NCBI GenBank assembly: GCA_946406115.1
Contig: OX291557.1
Coordinates: 15,718,501 to 15,782,500 of the forward strand
DNA: 64,000 bases
Reading direction: 5' to 3'
DNA from: Apoda limacodes
Taxonomy: Eukaryota; Arthropoda; Insecta; Lepidoptera; Limacodidae
The notes below the pieces were generated by a model, which did no database searches, had not been told where the DNA came from, and worked only from the letters and a program-made list of their open reading frames with translations. A program made the translations under genes and the position numbers. Below, in pieces: positions 27,101 through 35,677 of the stretch; positions within the stretch are counted from its first letter, which is position 1; each line of letters starts with the position of its first letter.

Positions 27101-27293
27101 ATTGTGGAGTTAGGAACTTTTGTGAAAACTGTATAAATTGAATCAATTTGTCTTAAAAACTTTAGTTTTTTTTATAGGTGCGATTCCTGACCAAACCGCG
27201 CTCTTGTCAAATGATGAAAACTATACGAGGCAATATTACATATTTAATTTTATATTTTATGCCGTATATTTAGTCATAATAAATGCCTCTTAG
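159..27293 (+). CDS. CARMIL: CARMIL / LRRC16 capping-protein regulator, 3' part (5' end outside the window)
   Basis: Exons read by frame-consistent GT..AG joins: 159-421, 2630-2817, 3621-3698, 5650-5834, 7218-7369, 7805-7920, 8730-8801, 9316-9487, 10128-10263, 13391-13624, 14302-14412, 15685-15805, 17076-17250, 17718-17789, 18195-18357, 19166-19212, 19505-19600, 20500-20586, 22149-22211, 26218-26250, 27178-27293. They join without a frame break into 892 codons plus TAG. Residues 1 to about 410 are leucine-rich repeats (e.g. HTVDFSQNHIEDKG, LSHLDLSQNNLKDD, LRSLDVGGNLAGDAGARLL). About 410-600 is Ala/Leu-rich and helical, matching the dimerisation region. LRHLVKGRPRRTK (about 662-674) fits the capping-protein-interaction (CPI) motif and DEGLDEFW (689-696) the CARMIL-specific motif. 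The rest is Ser/Pro-rich and disordered. CARMILs bind actin capping protein at membranes and weaken its barbed-end capping. The N-terminal PH-like domain and first repeats should lie upstream. Exact border of exon 1 and the hydrophobic last-exon tail are uncertain; very short late exons may be alternative. Confidence 0.92.
422..1224. other. CARMIL intron, AT-rich, nothing recognised
   Basis: First part of the intron between the exons ending at 421 and starting at 2630. Frequent stops in all frames and no clear inverted repeat or coding motif seen. Confidence 0.5.
1225..2095 (+). mobile_element. Decayed jockey-like non-LTR retrotransposon fragment
   Basis: The reading frame at 1332-1529 contains LDELDSDHRAVLLRLG, which matches the end of the apurinic-type endonuclease domain of jockey-clade LINEs (SDHxxV signature). 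After stops near 1527 and 1572 the same frame resumes at 1575 with an Arg-rich linker (NERNAARRARDRAP, LRAQRFGDLVENISP). A frameshift near 1860 leads to a frame ending VDEVKQVL near 2060. Several breaks show it is dead. It lies in sense orientation inside a CARMIL intron. The stretch is much more GC-rich than the surrounding intron, consistent with insertion. Confidence 0.7.
2096..2470. repeat. GC-rich unassigned sequence, probably transposon-derived
   Basis: It follows directly on the jockey-like fragment and has similar composition. One frame (to 2280) reads a Gly/Ala/Pro-rich peptide without recognised motifs. It could be a piece of a 5' region or gag-like part of another LINE, but I cannot show that. 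Confidence 0.3.
3155..3415 (-). repeat. Dispersed repeat family R1, reverse copy
   Basis: Reverse-complement copy of the sequence at 14446-14790 and 63402-64000. Shared blocks include the run around gtgcacaacgccgctaaag, the block near ccaacctccctgtcctactc, and the end near ccggttgcac. It lies in the CARMIL intron between exons ending 2817 and starting 3621. There is no coding capacity, so it is likely a non-autonomous element. Confidence 0.7.
3760..4150 (+). repeat. Dispersed repeat family R2 (ggtggcaaac type), copy 1
   Basis: Begins near agggtggcaaacaagc and includes cctatggacgcttgcaaca, gcgttcgcgggaggacgttt and gatggcgagcggtgcgatgg. The same ordered blocks recur at 30545-30965. I associate this type with Lepidoptera from memory. 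No coding capacity. The antisense open frames over it are shadows. Confidence 0.65.
4309..4770 (+). mobile_element. 3' end of a CR1-like LINE
   Basis: Across several frames the + strand reads fragments such as LRIQCNHAFRALFG and RTDDFFAIMR. These align with the C-terminal part of the LINE at 10739-12612 (YNSLRVQYNNAFRAMLGLP, NRVTDFYSNMQ). After the frame ends near 4625 there is an AT-rich 3' part ending in a simple (taaaatgaaa)-like tail near 4735-4767, typical of a LINE 3' end. It is 5'-truncated and frameshifted. It sits in the CARMIL intron between 3699 and 5649, sense to the gene. Confidence 0.65.
6010..6425 (-). repeat. Dispersed repeat family R3 (ccggccaagtgcg type), copy 1
   Basis: Bounded by ggttccgtacccaaagggta near 6017 and by cgcacttggccggtttt near 6408, read in reverse. 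Inside is gctgtatctcatgaaccgtg. A shorter piece of the same signature sits inside the foldback elements (near 60482-60518 and 63121-63157), and a diverged copy is at 24830-25130. Non-coding, in a CARMIL intron. Confidence 0.6.
10739..12612 (-). mobile_element. CR1-like LINE reverse-transcriptase fragment, antisense to CARMIL
   Basis: Read on the - strand, 12211-11819 gives a pre-fingers part (KKNFGKFWNATNKM, MKRRKSLGHDGLSIEHL), 11449-11216 gives GVRQGGLTSPVLLNLYVNGL and the catalytic-core motif NYADDMVLLSPS, and 11194-10739 gives the thumb and C-terminal part (FKYLGHIITDTLRDENDLER, YNNAFRAMLGLPWRCSAS). RQGGxxSP and YADD are universal non-LTR reverse-transcriptase motifs. The frame is broken between these blocks and the 5' endonuclease region is absent, so the copy is dead and 5'-truncated. 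Clade is my best guess. It fills most of the intron between exons ending 10263 and starting 13391. Confidence 0.82.
12985..13105 (+). repeat. RTE-like LINE 3' tail, copy 1
   Basis: Contains ttcacttaacgatttgaaag, then acccatttgaataaaaa and a degenerate gaatttgaat tail. The block aataaaacagtattgtaat through the tail recurs at 15508-15605. Such tails are the 3' ends of RTE-type LINEs in Lepidoptera (recalled, not searched). No coding part is attached. Confidence 0.55.
14446..14795 (+). repeat. Dispersed repeat family R1, forward copy
   Basis: Begins gaagtgaaaacttctttagc and ends near gttttcacttccggagtgca, so an 11-bp gaagtgaaaac recurs inverted at 14768-14778. It also contains a pair of inverted 9- to 11-mers (tcacgtgtcct / aggacacgtga). 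The sequence shared with the window-end copies runs on to gtgcaacccg, so the true right border is a little past the inverted 11-mer. No open reading frame. Located just after a CARMIL exon ending 14412. Confidence 0.7.
15330..15465. repeat. Low-complexity TATA-rich stretch
   Basis: Runs of tatatata interrupted by tgtg, in a CARMIL intron. Simple sequence, no further content seen. Confidence 0.6.
15508..15605 (+). repeat. RTE-like LINE 3' tail, copy 2
   Basis: Matches the copy at 12985-13105: aataaaacagtattgtaata, cacttgacgattcgaaagtg, acccatttgaataaaaataa, and a ttgaattt tail. It ends about 80 bp before the CARMIL exon at 15685. Confidence 0.55.
16480..16900 (-). repeat. Unassigned, possibly transposon-derived, antisense open frame
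   Basis: The - strand is open from 16872 to 16555 (105 codons) with a Leu-rich stretch (LYELYVLLPSLGGLRDLRPL). It is denser in CpG than flanking intron sequence. I do not recognise a family. It lies in the CARMIL intron between 15805 and 17076. Confidence 0.3.
17236..18221 (+). other. CPI and CSI motifs of CARMIL, split over three exons
   Basis: The end of the exon at 17076-17250 encodes LRHLVK. The exon at 17718-17789 continues GRPRRTKTRAPSRP and ends in DIDE, and the next exon (from 18195) begins GLDEFWRGC. In known CARMILs the CPI consensus is roughly LxHxTxxRPKxxxxxP and is followed by a (D)EGxDEFF stretch. Here Thr is replaced by Val and RPK by RPR, both mild changes. This pair of motifs is the strongest evidence that the leucine-rich-repeat gene is CARMIL and not another LRR protein. 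Confidence 0.85.
20615..21070. repeat. Hairpin element in a CARMIL intron
   Basis: Long inverted repeat: acaaaacacattttaaaa with ttcaaatcaattatttag near 20783-20821 pairs with its complement near 20995-21038. Nested inside, ctgtgagtgatagatagcgt near 20871 pairs with gctatcgaaaactcacag near 20922. The left flank from 20615 (cagcctttctcaaagtgtgc) resembles some hAT termini, but no matching right end was found. Confidence 0.6.
21226..21332. repeat. Short hairpin repeat
   Basis: tacgcaccatacaacagaac near 21232 pairs with gttgtatggcgccgtgcgta near 21299, and ctgtaaaggtac / tactttacag pair at the edges. The structure could form a hairpin of about 100 bp. Non-coding. Confidence 0.6.
21664..21766. 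repeat. Short inverted-repeat element
   Basis: atgatattcgtgtgg near 21665 pairs imperfectly with ccgcactaatatcat near 21750, and tttacaaactcgtg with cactcgtttgtaa further in. Likely a small MITE relic. Confidence 0.45.
22310..22650. repeat. MITE-like element with 19-bp perfect terminal inverted repeats
   Basis: atagtacaaatagaacagt (22310-22328) recurs as its exact complement at 22632-22650. The 341-bp interval is non-coding and contains a cccctccctcc block. It lies about 100 bp after the CARMIL exon ending at 22211. Confidence 0.65.
23870..24090 (-). mobile_element. tRNA-derived SINE, reverse orientation
   Basis: Read on the - strand, gggttcgatcccc at 24007-23995 is a near-perfect RNA polymerase III B box. 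It is followed by the SINE body (cccgagtctgggtgttttct) and an AT-rich taaatac-type tail near 23880-23910. The tail and body match the SINE at 55565-55745. It is not a tRNA gene because no cloverleaf can be completed. Confidence 0.65.
24544..24629 (+). pseudogene. Possible orphan THAP-domain first exon
   Basis: ATG at 24544 opens MPNACTVCMNNSNKIKEIS followed by FFTYLKDLD, then a possible donor (cag|gtattt) after 24629. A Met-Pro start, Cys-x2-Cys and I-S-F-F spacing resemble the start of THAP zinc-finger domains, which occur in P-element-type transposases and host proteins. The second Cys-His pair and the THAP tryptophan were not found downstream. CG-rich sequence lies just upstream (24240-24480). 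It could be chance or a remnant of a domesticated transposase in the CARMIL intron. Confidence 0.3.
24830..25130 (+). repeat. Dispersed repeat family R3, diverged copy
   Basis: Contains gagttccagagccaaatgg, aaggttccttataaatcc, and ccatccgtctatccgtatgt with later tgtgatgaaagtc. This order resembles the repeat at 6010-6425 in reverse, but diverged. Non-coding. Confidence 0.4.
25552..25868. repeat. Inverted-repeat element with about 73-bp arms
   Basis: Left arm 25552-25624 (tataaattgacag, caccggtttccgtaaggata, ctctcgggttagtgt, agcacggacgcgaagca) and right arm 25795-25868 are complementary with only a few mismatches. The loop of about 170 bp contains cactatttgtctctgttgc and no open frame. No obvious target duplication outside the arms. 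Located 350 bp before the CARMIL exon at 26218. Confidence 0.75.
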
Positions 27294-28723
27294 ATATATT
27301 TTATTTTGTAGCCACTGTGATTTGAGTTAGTATTATTATATAGAATGTAGGTAGTCATTATCAATAATATATTTTGATTAACCATTTTGTATTTATTAAC
27401 ATTATTTTACTGAATTATTTAGCATGTTGCTTGTGATGACATTGAATTGGTCTTGCCTAGTCATATAAAAAAGGCCTACAGTAACGCACAAATTTATTTA
27501 TGCCCTAATTAAAATAATTTTACTATTAAAATTGTGTAATTATTAACTGTTTGCAATAGTAAAAGTCATAAAAAACTATTACTAACTTCCAATTAATACA
27601 TTCCTTTTGAAAGTAAAGTAGGAATTCGAATAATTTTAAATTTTAATGAAAATAGCGTGTAATTTTTAAAATGAAGTTCAAATTAACGAGATTAGATAAT
27701 GATTAAGAGTGATGGTAAAACAGTTTGTCAACGATCACGATATTCAATACATAAGTAGAACTCGATCCCATAAATATAAGTGTTCATTAGAGTAACTACT
27801 TCTAAATCTTTACAACTTGTTTGAATATCGGATTTCTTGTACTGTGGCCTACAGATCAAGAGAAGCAAAACCACGTGGTACAGTTGTTGATTCTTATGTA
27901 ATCATGGGCCGATAGTAATGTATAGCCGTCCAGATATATTTCCTATTTTGCAGTCGGTGATTCCCCGTAGGTACTATCGGCAATATTTTCGATACCGTCG
28001 CTAAAGTCACGTAAGTCAAAATATTACAGCGGAAGTACTGCATTAATATTATGTAGACCATTATAAAATATGCTCTTACTTTTAACTCCTTTTCTGACTT
28101 CCTATTGGATGTTTCTTGATTCTGATTGGCCGATGCGACGCATCTTTTGATTCTCTAGAAAAAATAGCCAAAAATGACTTACGAAGACGGGAAAAACCCG
28201 AACTGTAGCGATGATTTGCGAAATGGCAAAAAGACGCGCATATTGCTATGCAAAACTCTCGATACACACCATAGCGGTGACGCTAAAGCCACAGAACAGG
28301 AAGTGGATCAACAGCGGCAGCTCTGATAGCAATCGGAAACTGTTTTTGGTTTCGTATAACTAAACTCTGAACATCACATCACACCATCACCACTAATCGT
28401 GTGGTCAGTTGCATACAACTACATCGTTTTAGAAAGGCTGCTTCCGGGTAAAATTCAAGACGAATAATGTCTGATTCTATGTAGTCAATGCAGGAAAAAT
28501 TCAATTATTTTTTTCTGTGCGACGGAGTGGATCCGGCTAATTCGGGGCAGTTTTTAGCCGGTCCGGAAAGTCCAGAGGCCTATAGCCTCACCCTTAATAG
28601 TCTTAACCTTATAGGTTGTAAGATTGCAGACCCTGCACCAACAACGGAGCCATGACGTCATAAAATAGCGGTCGGGACCAAAACTTCAGTTTATGTTTTT
28701 AAATTTACGCATTCCATTACTAA
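27294..28723. other. Intergenic, after CARMIL, no gene seen
   Basis: AT-rich 3' flank of CARMIL. An AATAAA overlaps the end of the coding region at 27278-27283. The block at 28080-28340 is richer in CpG and has gtcgctaaagtcacg / gtgacgctaaagccac in diverged repeated form, but no coding motif. Confidence 0.4.
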
Positions 28724-29234
28724 TTTAAAAATAATAAAACGGTATTAAACGCGTTGTTATTTGGCAAACTACCTTTTTCGCGACGTTTCGGCTGGATTCA
28801 GCGTTGCCAGATATTTTATTGCCGGGATTTAGGAACTTTTTGAGTGAAAAAAAACGGGATTCTTTCGTCGCAAGCGGGACATAGTAAAAAAACGTAAATA
28901 ATCAAAAGTTTTTGAATATTTGGCTTTTTATTTGATTTCAAATTACGTTTACGTGACAATAGTTAGGTACCTAGTAAAAATATCCATAGAAAAGCCGCCA
29001 GTCCACACTTGTCTGTGCCACCTGCCCGCGCTTTCTCAGTACGCTGCACGCACGGTCGAGTTATTCCCGAAAAGCGGCATTGAGCCTCGGGCGGGACATT
29101 TAATTTTGATTTAAAAATCGAATCGTCCCGCCAAAATCGGGTCGTCTGGCAACGCTGGGTGGGTTACACCAGCCTTGGTCAGTCTACCCGTGACCAAATA
29201 ACAACGCGTTTAATCCCGTTTTATTATTTTTAAA
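28724..29234. repeat. Inverted-repeat element interrupted by a hAT MITE
   Basis: Arms at 28724-28764 and 29194-29234 are complementary over about 41 bp with one mismatch (aataataaaacgg, attaaacgcgttgttatttg). Removing the inserted element at 28799-29157 and one duplication copy restores a centre reading about ggctgggttacaccagcc, itself palindromic. The original element was therefore about 145 bp. Confidence 0.75.
28799..29157. mobile_element. hAT-type MITE, copy 1 (family H1)
   Basis: Terminal inverted repeats cagcgttgccaga and tctggcaacgctg. Flanks gctggatt (28791-28798) and ggtgggtt (29158-29165) agree at 6 of 8 positions, as expected for an old 8-bp target duplication. 359 bp, no transposase. 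Closely similar to 50992-51352. Confidence 0.8.
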
Positions 29235-30544
29235 ACTTCAGTTTTAAATAAACCTTTCGAAAAGTGTCGGAATTTTATCCTTTATAATTTTTATTGAATT
29301 TGGTCATTAAAAAGATGAATTTTGATATTGTAGGATGTGTACATTTAAAAAAATTCATATTTGAGCCCATTTAAACTTTTCATTTCAAAATTTACTTTTT
29401 AAATATTTCTTTCTATTTTTTTTTTGGGAAATTGACGTGTATACATCTAGCCGCTAGTCAACATATTATACATGTTTCTTGAGGCCGCTAGATTGTTTTT
29501 AAGATTAAGAATAAGACCGTACTGGGCGGAACTGCGCTGACGCGTAGTGCGGTCTGGCCTCTGGAGCAATGCCATGCATACTTTAATGCCAGCGCCCCGC
29601 GTTTATATTACGCTATTTTATAACGGAGCGGACAACTTTTTGTTTTATAATTAATCGAAGAATATAAATTCAATGTATTTCAAATCAAGTAATTAGATAT
29701 GAAGCCATTCAACAGCGATGATTTGTGAAGTGTGAGGTAGGTTTGCAATTGTTTTGTCAAATGTGATCTGTAGGACACAGTATTAATCTATGGCAGCAAA
29801 GTATAGGCTTGTTTCATAGTTAGTATTTTTGTATTCAATCCGTTCATTTGATGAATTTATGAACTCATTTTAGTACCAGACTGATTTGAAGGTACTTTTT
29901 TTATTTACGGTGCAATTTATGTCTAGAGTTGTGATAATGTGTTTACAATTATAATACACATACTAAATAATTTTACTTATTGTTTTATTTAAGTAAGAAA
30001 GCATGCAAGTCATATCCTTCTAAATATTTGTCGTTTCAGTAACCTAGCCTAGCGGCAGACATTTTAGCGATATTTAAAACTTTATTTAGTGATGTTCCAC
30101 GTAAACGTCAGGGTTCATAAATTAAAAAATAATAAAATAAAATTAATAAAATGAAGTGATAGTCTAGCGTGAGAATGAATTATTTTCATTTATGGCTTAG
30201 CAGTCACTTTCGAGGAAACCTTGCAAATACCGTGGTAAGAATATGAAACTTGGCACAGATTTTCATTAGGTAAAACCAAGTTGATTTAGCCCGATTACCC
30301 TCAGTTCGAAGAAAAATCTACAAGATCCAAGCAAGCTACTATGACGATATTTGTATAATTTTCGTGTAAATAAATGACAAGCTATTCATTTAATAGCTCT
30401 CAATTGCATTATATTTTTTTAGTAAATTAAAGACTAATTAATAAAAGTGTGAAAAAAACAATATCTTTCTCAGGTTCAAAGAGTTCACAGAGCACATTAA
30501 ACATAGTTATTTTACCTGGGGGCTTCATTTTTTTCCTATACCCC
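29235..30544. other. Intergenic, AT-rich, nothing recognised
   Basis: Stops in all frames. A small GC-richer block at 29515-29625 has no recognised content. Confidence 0.4.
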
Positions 30545-30965
30545 TTAGGTGGCAAACAATACTGGGATCCGCCTGATGGTGGGGTTCGCCTAATGGTAAG
30601 CGGTTTCCGAAGCCTATGGACGCTTGCAACACCTAGGACATCACTCGCGCGTTGCCAACCCTTCAAATATTTAATAACTTCTTGAAAAACCTCATACTTT
30701 AGTCCTTAGAGAAAACCTAGGCAGGGAGCTCCTTCTACAACCTAAGCGTTCGCGGGAGGAAGTTTCTCTGAAACCGCACTGTACGTGACCATTTAGGTTA
30801 TAAAAGGTGTGAGGTTGAATTCCTGCCGATGGCGAGCGGTGCGATGGTAGAAAGTAGCCGTGGTCATCATTTTGAACAATTCCTCAGAACACATCCCATT
30901 ATACAAGCGCTAGAACACAAACAGGGAGACAAAGTCTCTCCTCGAACTTAAGGGTTTAATATGAC
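30545..30965 (+). repeat. Dispersed repeat family R2, copy 2
   Basis: Same order of blocks as 3760-4150: taggtggcaaacaatac, cctatggacgcttgcaacac, gcgttcgcgggaggaagttt, gatggcgagcggtgcgatgg, gacaaagtctctcctcg. It continues beyond 30965 with a CpG-containing stretch to about 31130 that has no counterpart in copy 1. Confidence 0.65.
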
Positions 30966-31980
30966 TTGTGACTTTGAGATCGTCGCCGATTCTCACAGCC
31001 CGTCGTTCAACAAGCTAGTATCCGGGTGCACCCGCCCAGAGATGGCATCAATACTCCATATGGGGTCTGACTGTAAAGATATTAAAAAGTTCAATCATTT
31101 CTGTGAGGAAACTATTAGTCTGCAATCAATGTCACGGAGATATAGCTAGCGATAACATCGCTATATATCGCATATTATGTAGTTGCAACACCAAACTGTA
31201 TTCGTGGATTTTGTTATTAGCATTATTTATCAGTTTTCTGATTGCCTCCCAAGTCCCAATAAAGCACATTTGAAAGTCTTCATTGCCGACAAAACGGAAA
31301 TATAGTTGCGATTTGAATCCCCCAGGAAATCATTATTGGTAAGATCTATGTGGAACAAAAATTACAAATGAATCCCCCAGGGGATTTTAGCAGGGAATCC
31401 TAGTGGACAGAGGCTTTTTTTTGGGTGAATAAAGTTTACTTAAAAATATAGAATGATTTTTTTATTACATATAGTCTATAGACTAGTGATTAAAGTCTAT
31501 GAATAGTATTATGAAGTTAATGCACCTAGGTGAATTAAGCCGGAGGACGTATGAGGCTAATAAGGCAGTAAATGTTCCGTTAAACCAATCAGCTGTATAA
31601 AAAATAACTCACGTTAAAGCGCAATATTTTTAGGTTTCCACCTAGAATTTTCGTACTCACGCCTGAGTGCGCCGTGGGAAACGAAATTGCGGTATAATAA
31701 AACTACATAACTAGACACATCTTGATATAATTAACGATAAAAATATATTTACAGTCTTATGGCCCTCTTACAGGGACAATATTACAGTTTTATATATAAA
31801 ACAAACTAATTACTTTCTTAGTAGTAAATACTAAGAAATCTCACTTTTACTCAATATTAGAACTTAAAAATCAGTACAAAATATATCTTAGAAAAACACA
31901 TTCGCACTTTTAAAAGAGAAATTCACACATCTGAATTCCAATTTTTTTTTATTTAATAACTGAATAATGTTTCATGTACA

Positions 31981-32245
31981 CAGACCCGATATCGACATGT
32001 CGGCAGTTATACCGACACCGATCCGTTCCCGACATTTCTGTGTGTTTTGATTCTATCAAAGTTAAGTCATGTTTTTAGCAACGTCACCGATATTTACTAG
32101 ACTACTAGTTAACTACCTATGCCGCACTCTCACCCCGCACCCGCATTGAGTTATCATCGGTGTCGGTCGATGTCGGTAACAATACAGACACTGTCCACCG
32201 ATATCGTGTCGCTAGCCGATCTGTGACATTATCAGCCGATCTAAA
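31981..32245. repeat. Inverted-repeat element (cgacaccgat type)
   Basis: ataccgacaccgat near 32009 pairs with atcatcggtgtcggt near 32153. Further out, cccgatatcgacatg near 31985 pairs imperfectly with ccaccgatatcgtgtc near 32195. Non-coding hairpin-type repeat. Confidence 0.5.
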
Positions 32246-32934
32246 AACACAAATCTAAAATCGTCGACGGTTATTTCCTATCCTTATAGCCACGATATCT
32301 ATCAGAAAAAGTTACTTATCTTAATTTTTTTACCACGAAATAAGCCAACCCAAGGTTCATGGTCTTAATTTAATGTAATGGAAAGGTATAAAACGGCTGA
32401 AACTGTCAAAATCGTCATACTTTCTTTATTCATTCTACGTCTTTAATATTGTAGACAATTTTGAAACTATATAAGGTCTTTGATGAAATTTGGTTCAATG
32501 AAATTTAAGATATCCATGGTAAACATTTTGGAAGCTTTTTTACTATATTTAGACAACTTTCAATTACATTTTTAAATACAGTAAATTATGGCGTTTTCAA
32601 ATTAGGTTCTTATTCGATACTTGTGAAATTCTAGTTAGTATACAAGATCTATTTAAAATTGAAACATATAAAGAACTTGTAACAACGTACATATCATCGT
32701 ATACATTGAAATATAAATGTAGCGTTTTGTCGACAAGCATTGAATGCGCTCTCTGGTGAATATGGCGGCACTTCCGGTACACATTCTGCGCATTGACTGC
32801 ACATGCTCGGAAGGTAGATATTGTTTGTCTAGATTTGGTGTACAGAACTATTTCAGTCTCTATGCAGATATTTTCTTTTCAATAAAACGCGACAATAGCA
32901 ATTACCTTACCACACATCAGACATATCTTACAGC

Positions 32935-33199
32935 TAGGGTTGCCATCTCTAAAATCTAGCAACTAGGACAAGAAGCGTAAAAGTCCCGGATTTTGGAGCT
33001 TAGAATCCGGTCATATAAAGTTTCTCTTTAAAAGTTACTTAGAAAATTCAAAAAATAAACTAAATTTAGTCTTCTTAAGAAACAAAACGTTTTTAGAAAC
33101 TTTTGAACACGGACTTTAAATGAAACCCCGCCCGGACGCTCCACGGACGCTCTCTAAACTAGGACAAATCCGGGGAAATCCGGACGGATGGCAACTCTA
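32935..33199. mobile_element. hAT-type MITE, different family (H2)
   Basis: Terminal inverted repeats tagggttgccatc and gatggcaactcta. Flanks cttacagc (32927-32934) and cttacaac (33200-33207) match at 7 of 8, an 8-bp target duplication. Inner ends share tcccggatt / aatccgg stretches. 265 bp, no transposase. Confidence 0.75.
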
Positions 33200-33770
33200 C
33201 TTACAACAAGTGAATAACAGATCGATGGCTAAATTCCCGAGGCTCAAAGTAAATCTTGCATTAAAATTATGTACTGTTTTATTTACTTTTTCATCCAAAG
33301 TAACGTATAGAAAATGTTTTTTAACAATATCTCGGTTTGGCAATCGCAGCAGGATAGCAAAATACATTTATAGTAAGTAACATAAAGAGTATGCAAACAT
33401 TGCAATGACAAATTCTTAAAAAATCATGTCCATAGTACCTTTAGCGACGTGCTAAAGTTAATTGAGCTCAGAGAATTAAGCTGTTAAATCTAACAAATAA
33501 TGCAAGCATTACAACGTCAACGAAATTTTATCTTAAACTACCCCAATTCTACTAATTACATATGATATTGAAAGATATAGTTTTAGACAGTTGGACTTGC
33601 AAGTATTCACAGTGTGTAAGTATGATACTTGTAAAACAATTATTATTCCAACACAATGAAAATAACTAATTTTTCACATTCTAATTTCAATTGCCAAATC
33701 TAATTTTTATTTTCATTTTTACAAATTAACAAAAGTACATTAAAATTAGATTTCACTTACAAAACTGTAT

Positions 33771-34183
33771 AAGGGGCGTCTATTAATTACGTGAAGCTAT
33801 TTTGGCTAGTTTTCGATACCCCTCCCCCTTTAGTGAGATGTGAGATTTTACTCGACCCCCTCCCCCTTCCATAATCTCACTTGAGTTTTCCAAAATGCGT
33901 ATTTTAGTGTACATGCATCTTTGCTTAAATAATGGATTTGGATTTATTTAAAAAAAAACATATTTTGCTACTTTGTTGCGTTTGCATAACCGTGATAATT
34001 ATTATGTAGGATTCTCATATTTTATTAAGGAAACATGTTTTACTTAATTTAACCCTTCTCGAAATTTTACACTGTTTCTTAAGAGAAAATAAATAACGTG
34101 ATATTTCCCGCGTGAGATTAAGTGAGATTCAGCTTGATCTCTTCCCCCCATAAACGCCTCAAGTAATTCATGGCCGCCCCCTT
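33771..34183. repeat. MITE with aaggggcg ends
   Basis: Left end aaggggcgtctattaattac and right end gtaattcatggccgccccct are imperfect complements. Internal cccctcccccttta and gagatt blocks fit a widespread insect MITE type of the ccataaattacgt kind (recalled, not searched). Non-coding. Confidence 0.6.
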
Positions 34184-34860
34184 ATTTAAATTAATTGTAA
34201 ATGCAGATTCTCTTTATTACGTGTGGGCTTTAACTGAAACTTTTATAACACCCGAATATAAGGTGATTATTTTGTGGTGAGATGTAGGTATGAATTTGTG
34301 CATGCACTTAAACATATAATACATACTAAAAGCAAGCACAGAAAATAATCTAGGGAGCATAAAACATATCTTTTATACATAGGTATATAGGACAATTATA
34401 AATTAGGAAGTTCTATGTAGCCAAATCAAAGGATTATTATGGTTTGATTATGAACGATGGATTGAGTATTAAAACTGGCAACACCAATTTAATATTATTT
34501 GCTAAAAAAAAACTAACTAATGAGTTTTTCCTCAATTTTTTTAATGTTTATGTAAACAACTGTTATTTACAAATAGTTCTTACAATTGGAAATGCTCCTC
34601 CATTAATTTTTTTAAGAATTGTCATGATTTCACTTGACAGTTTTCCCCAAAATTGACCAAATTAATTTTTTCGATAATTTAGGGCCTAGAAATTTCGTCA
34701 TTGTCTTCTTAATGCTACTTATAGCTAATTTACTGTAAATATTAAAATGCAAATGGAGTTGTTTCTCATTAATATTTAACATAGTTACTACATAAAAATC
34801 TTTGAAAATACCACAGTTGTGGTACTTTCGAACACACCACATCTTGCTACATTTCATTTA

Positions 34861-35036
34861 GGGCCTCACTACACACGATACTTTTAGCATCGATCATTTG
34901 ATCGTGGCGTTTTGGCAACTTGCCACGTGCATTGAGGTTCCGAAAAGGACAAGTTTGTGTGTGTGCGTCCGGACGGGGCATCAACTTTCCGCAAGCAAGC
35001 AAGTCGCCGGTTATTACATCGTGTGTGCTAAGGCCC
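34861..35036. repeat. Short MITE with gggcct..acacacgat ends
   Basis: gggcctcactacacacgat at 34861 pairs with atcgtgtgtgctaaggccc ending 35036. 176 bp, non-coding, about 640 bp downstream of the HDAC1 stop codon. Confidence 0.6.
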
Positions 35037-35677
35037 TTAATAACAGGTATTTATTGCCTTTCGATTTTTGCCAGAATTATATACACTATATGTGGAAAAA
35101 TATAATTTTATTTCCATTTCAGTCCAAATTAATGTCTAACTATAGTATATAGTTGTCATTTAGAGACATAGCTTAAGTCTAACACAGTGTAGTTAGCGCT
35201 GCAAGCAAGAACTGGATAGACAACAGTCATGTTTTATGCAACAGAATGGGTCACAAAATAATTTTTTGAACAGTTCAAAACCTCAATAACATGTTAGTCT
35301 ATAACACAACTAGAGTATGAATTGAGATTTACAGATTGGATTGATAAACGCTTACAGAATCAGAATTTCTGTCAGAAGTAGTTAACTAGATGATCTAGTT
35401 TAGGTAAATTTTGGACATTTCATCAATGACTTGTGTACACGCGCAAATGTGTGTGCTATACGAGCGGTAACAGGATCCTAACAGAGAGTAGGTGAGGTCG
35501 ACACTAGAGAGCGGAGGACAGTGTGACAATTTATAGAAAACTGCTGCGAGATTGTGTGCTAGATTGCTGTTTCATCATTCTGAGTTGAAGCGCTAATTTA
35601 TATACTACATCGGTGTTAGACCCAAGTATTGAGAGTTGTTTTTACAATTTGTGCTCTCTGTTGGTGTCGGGAACATA

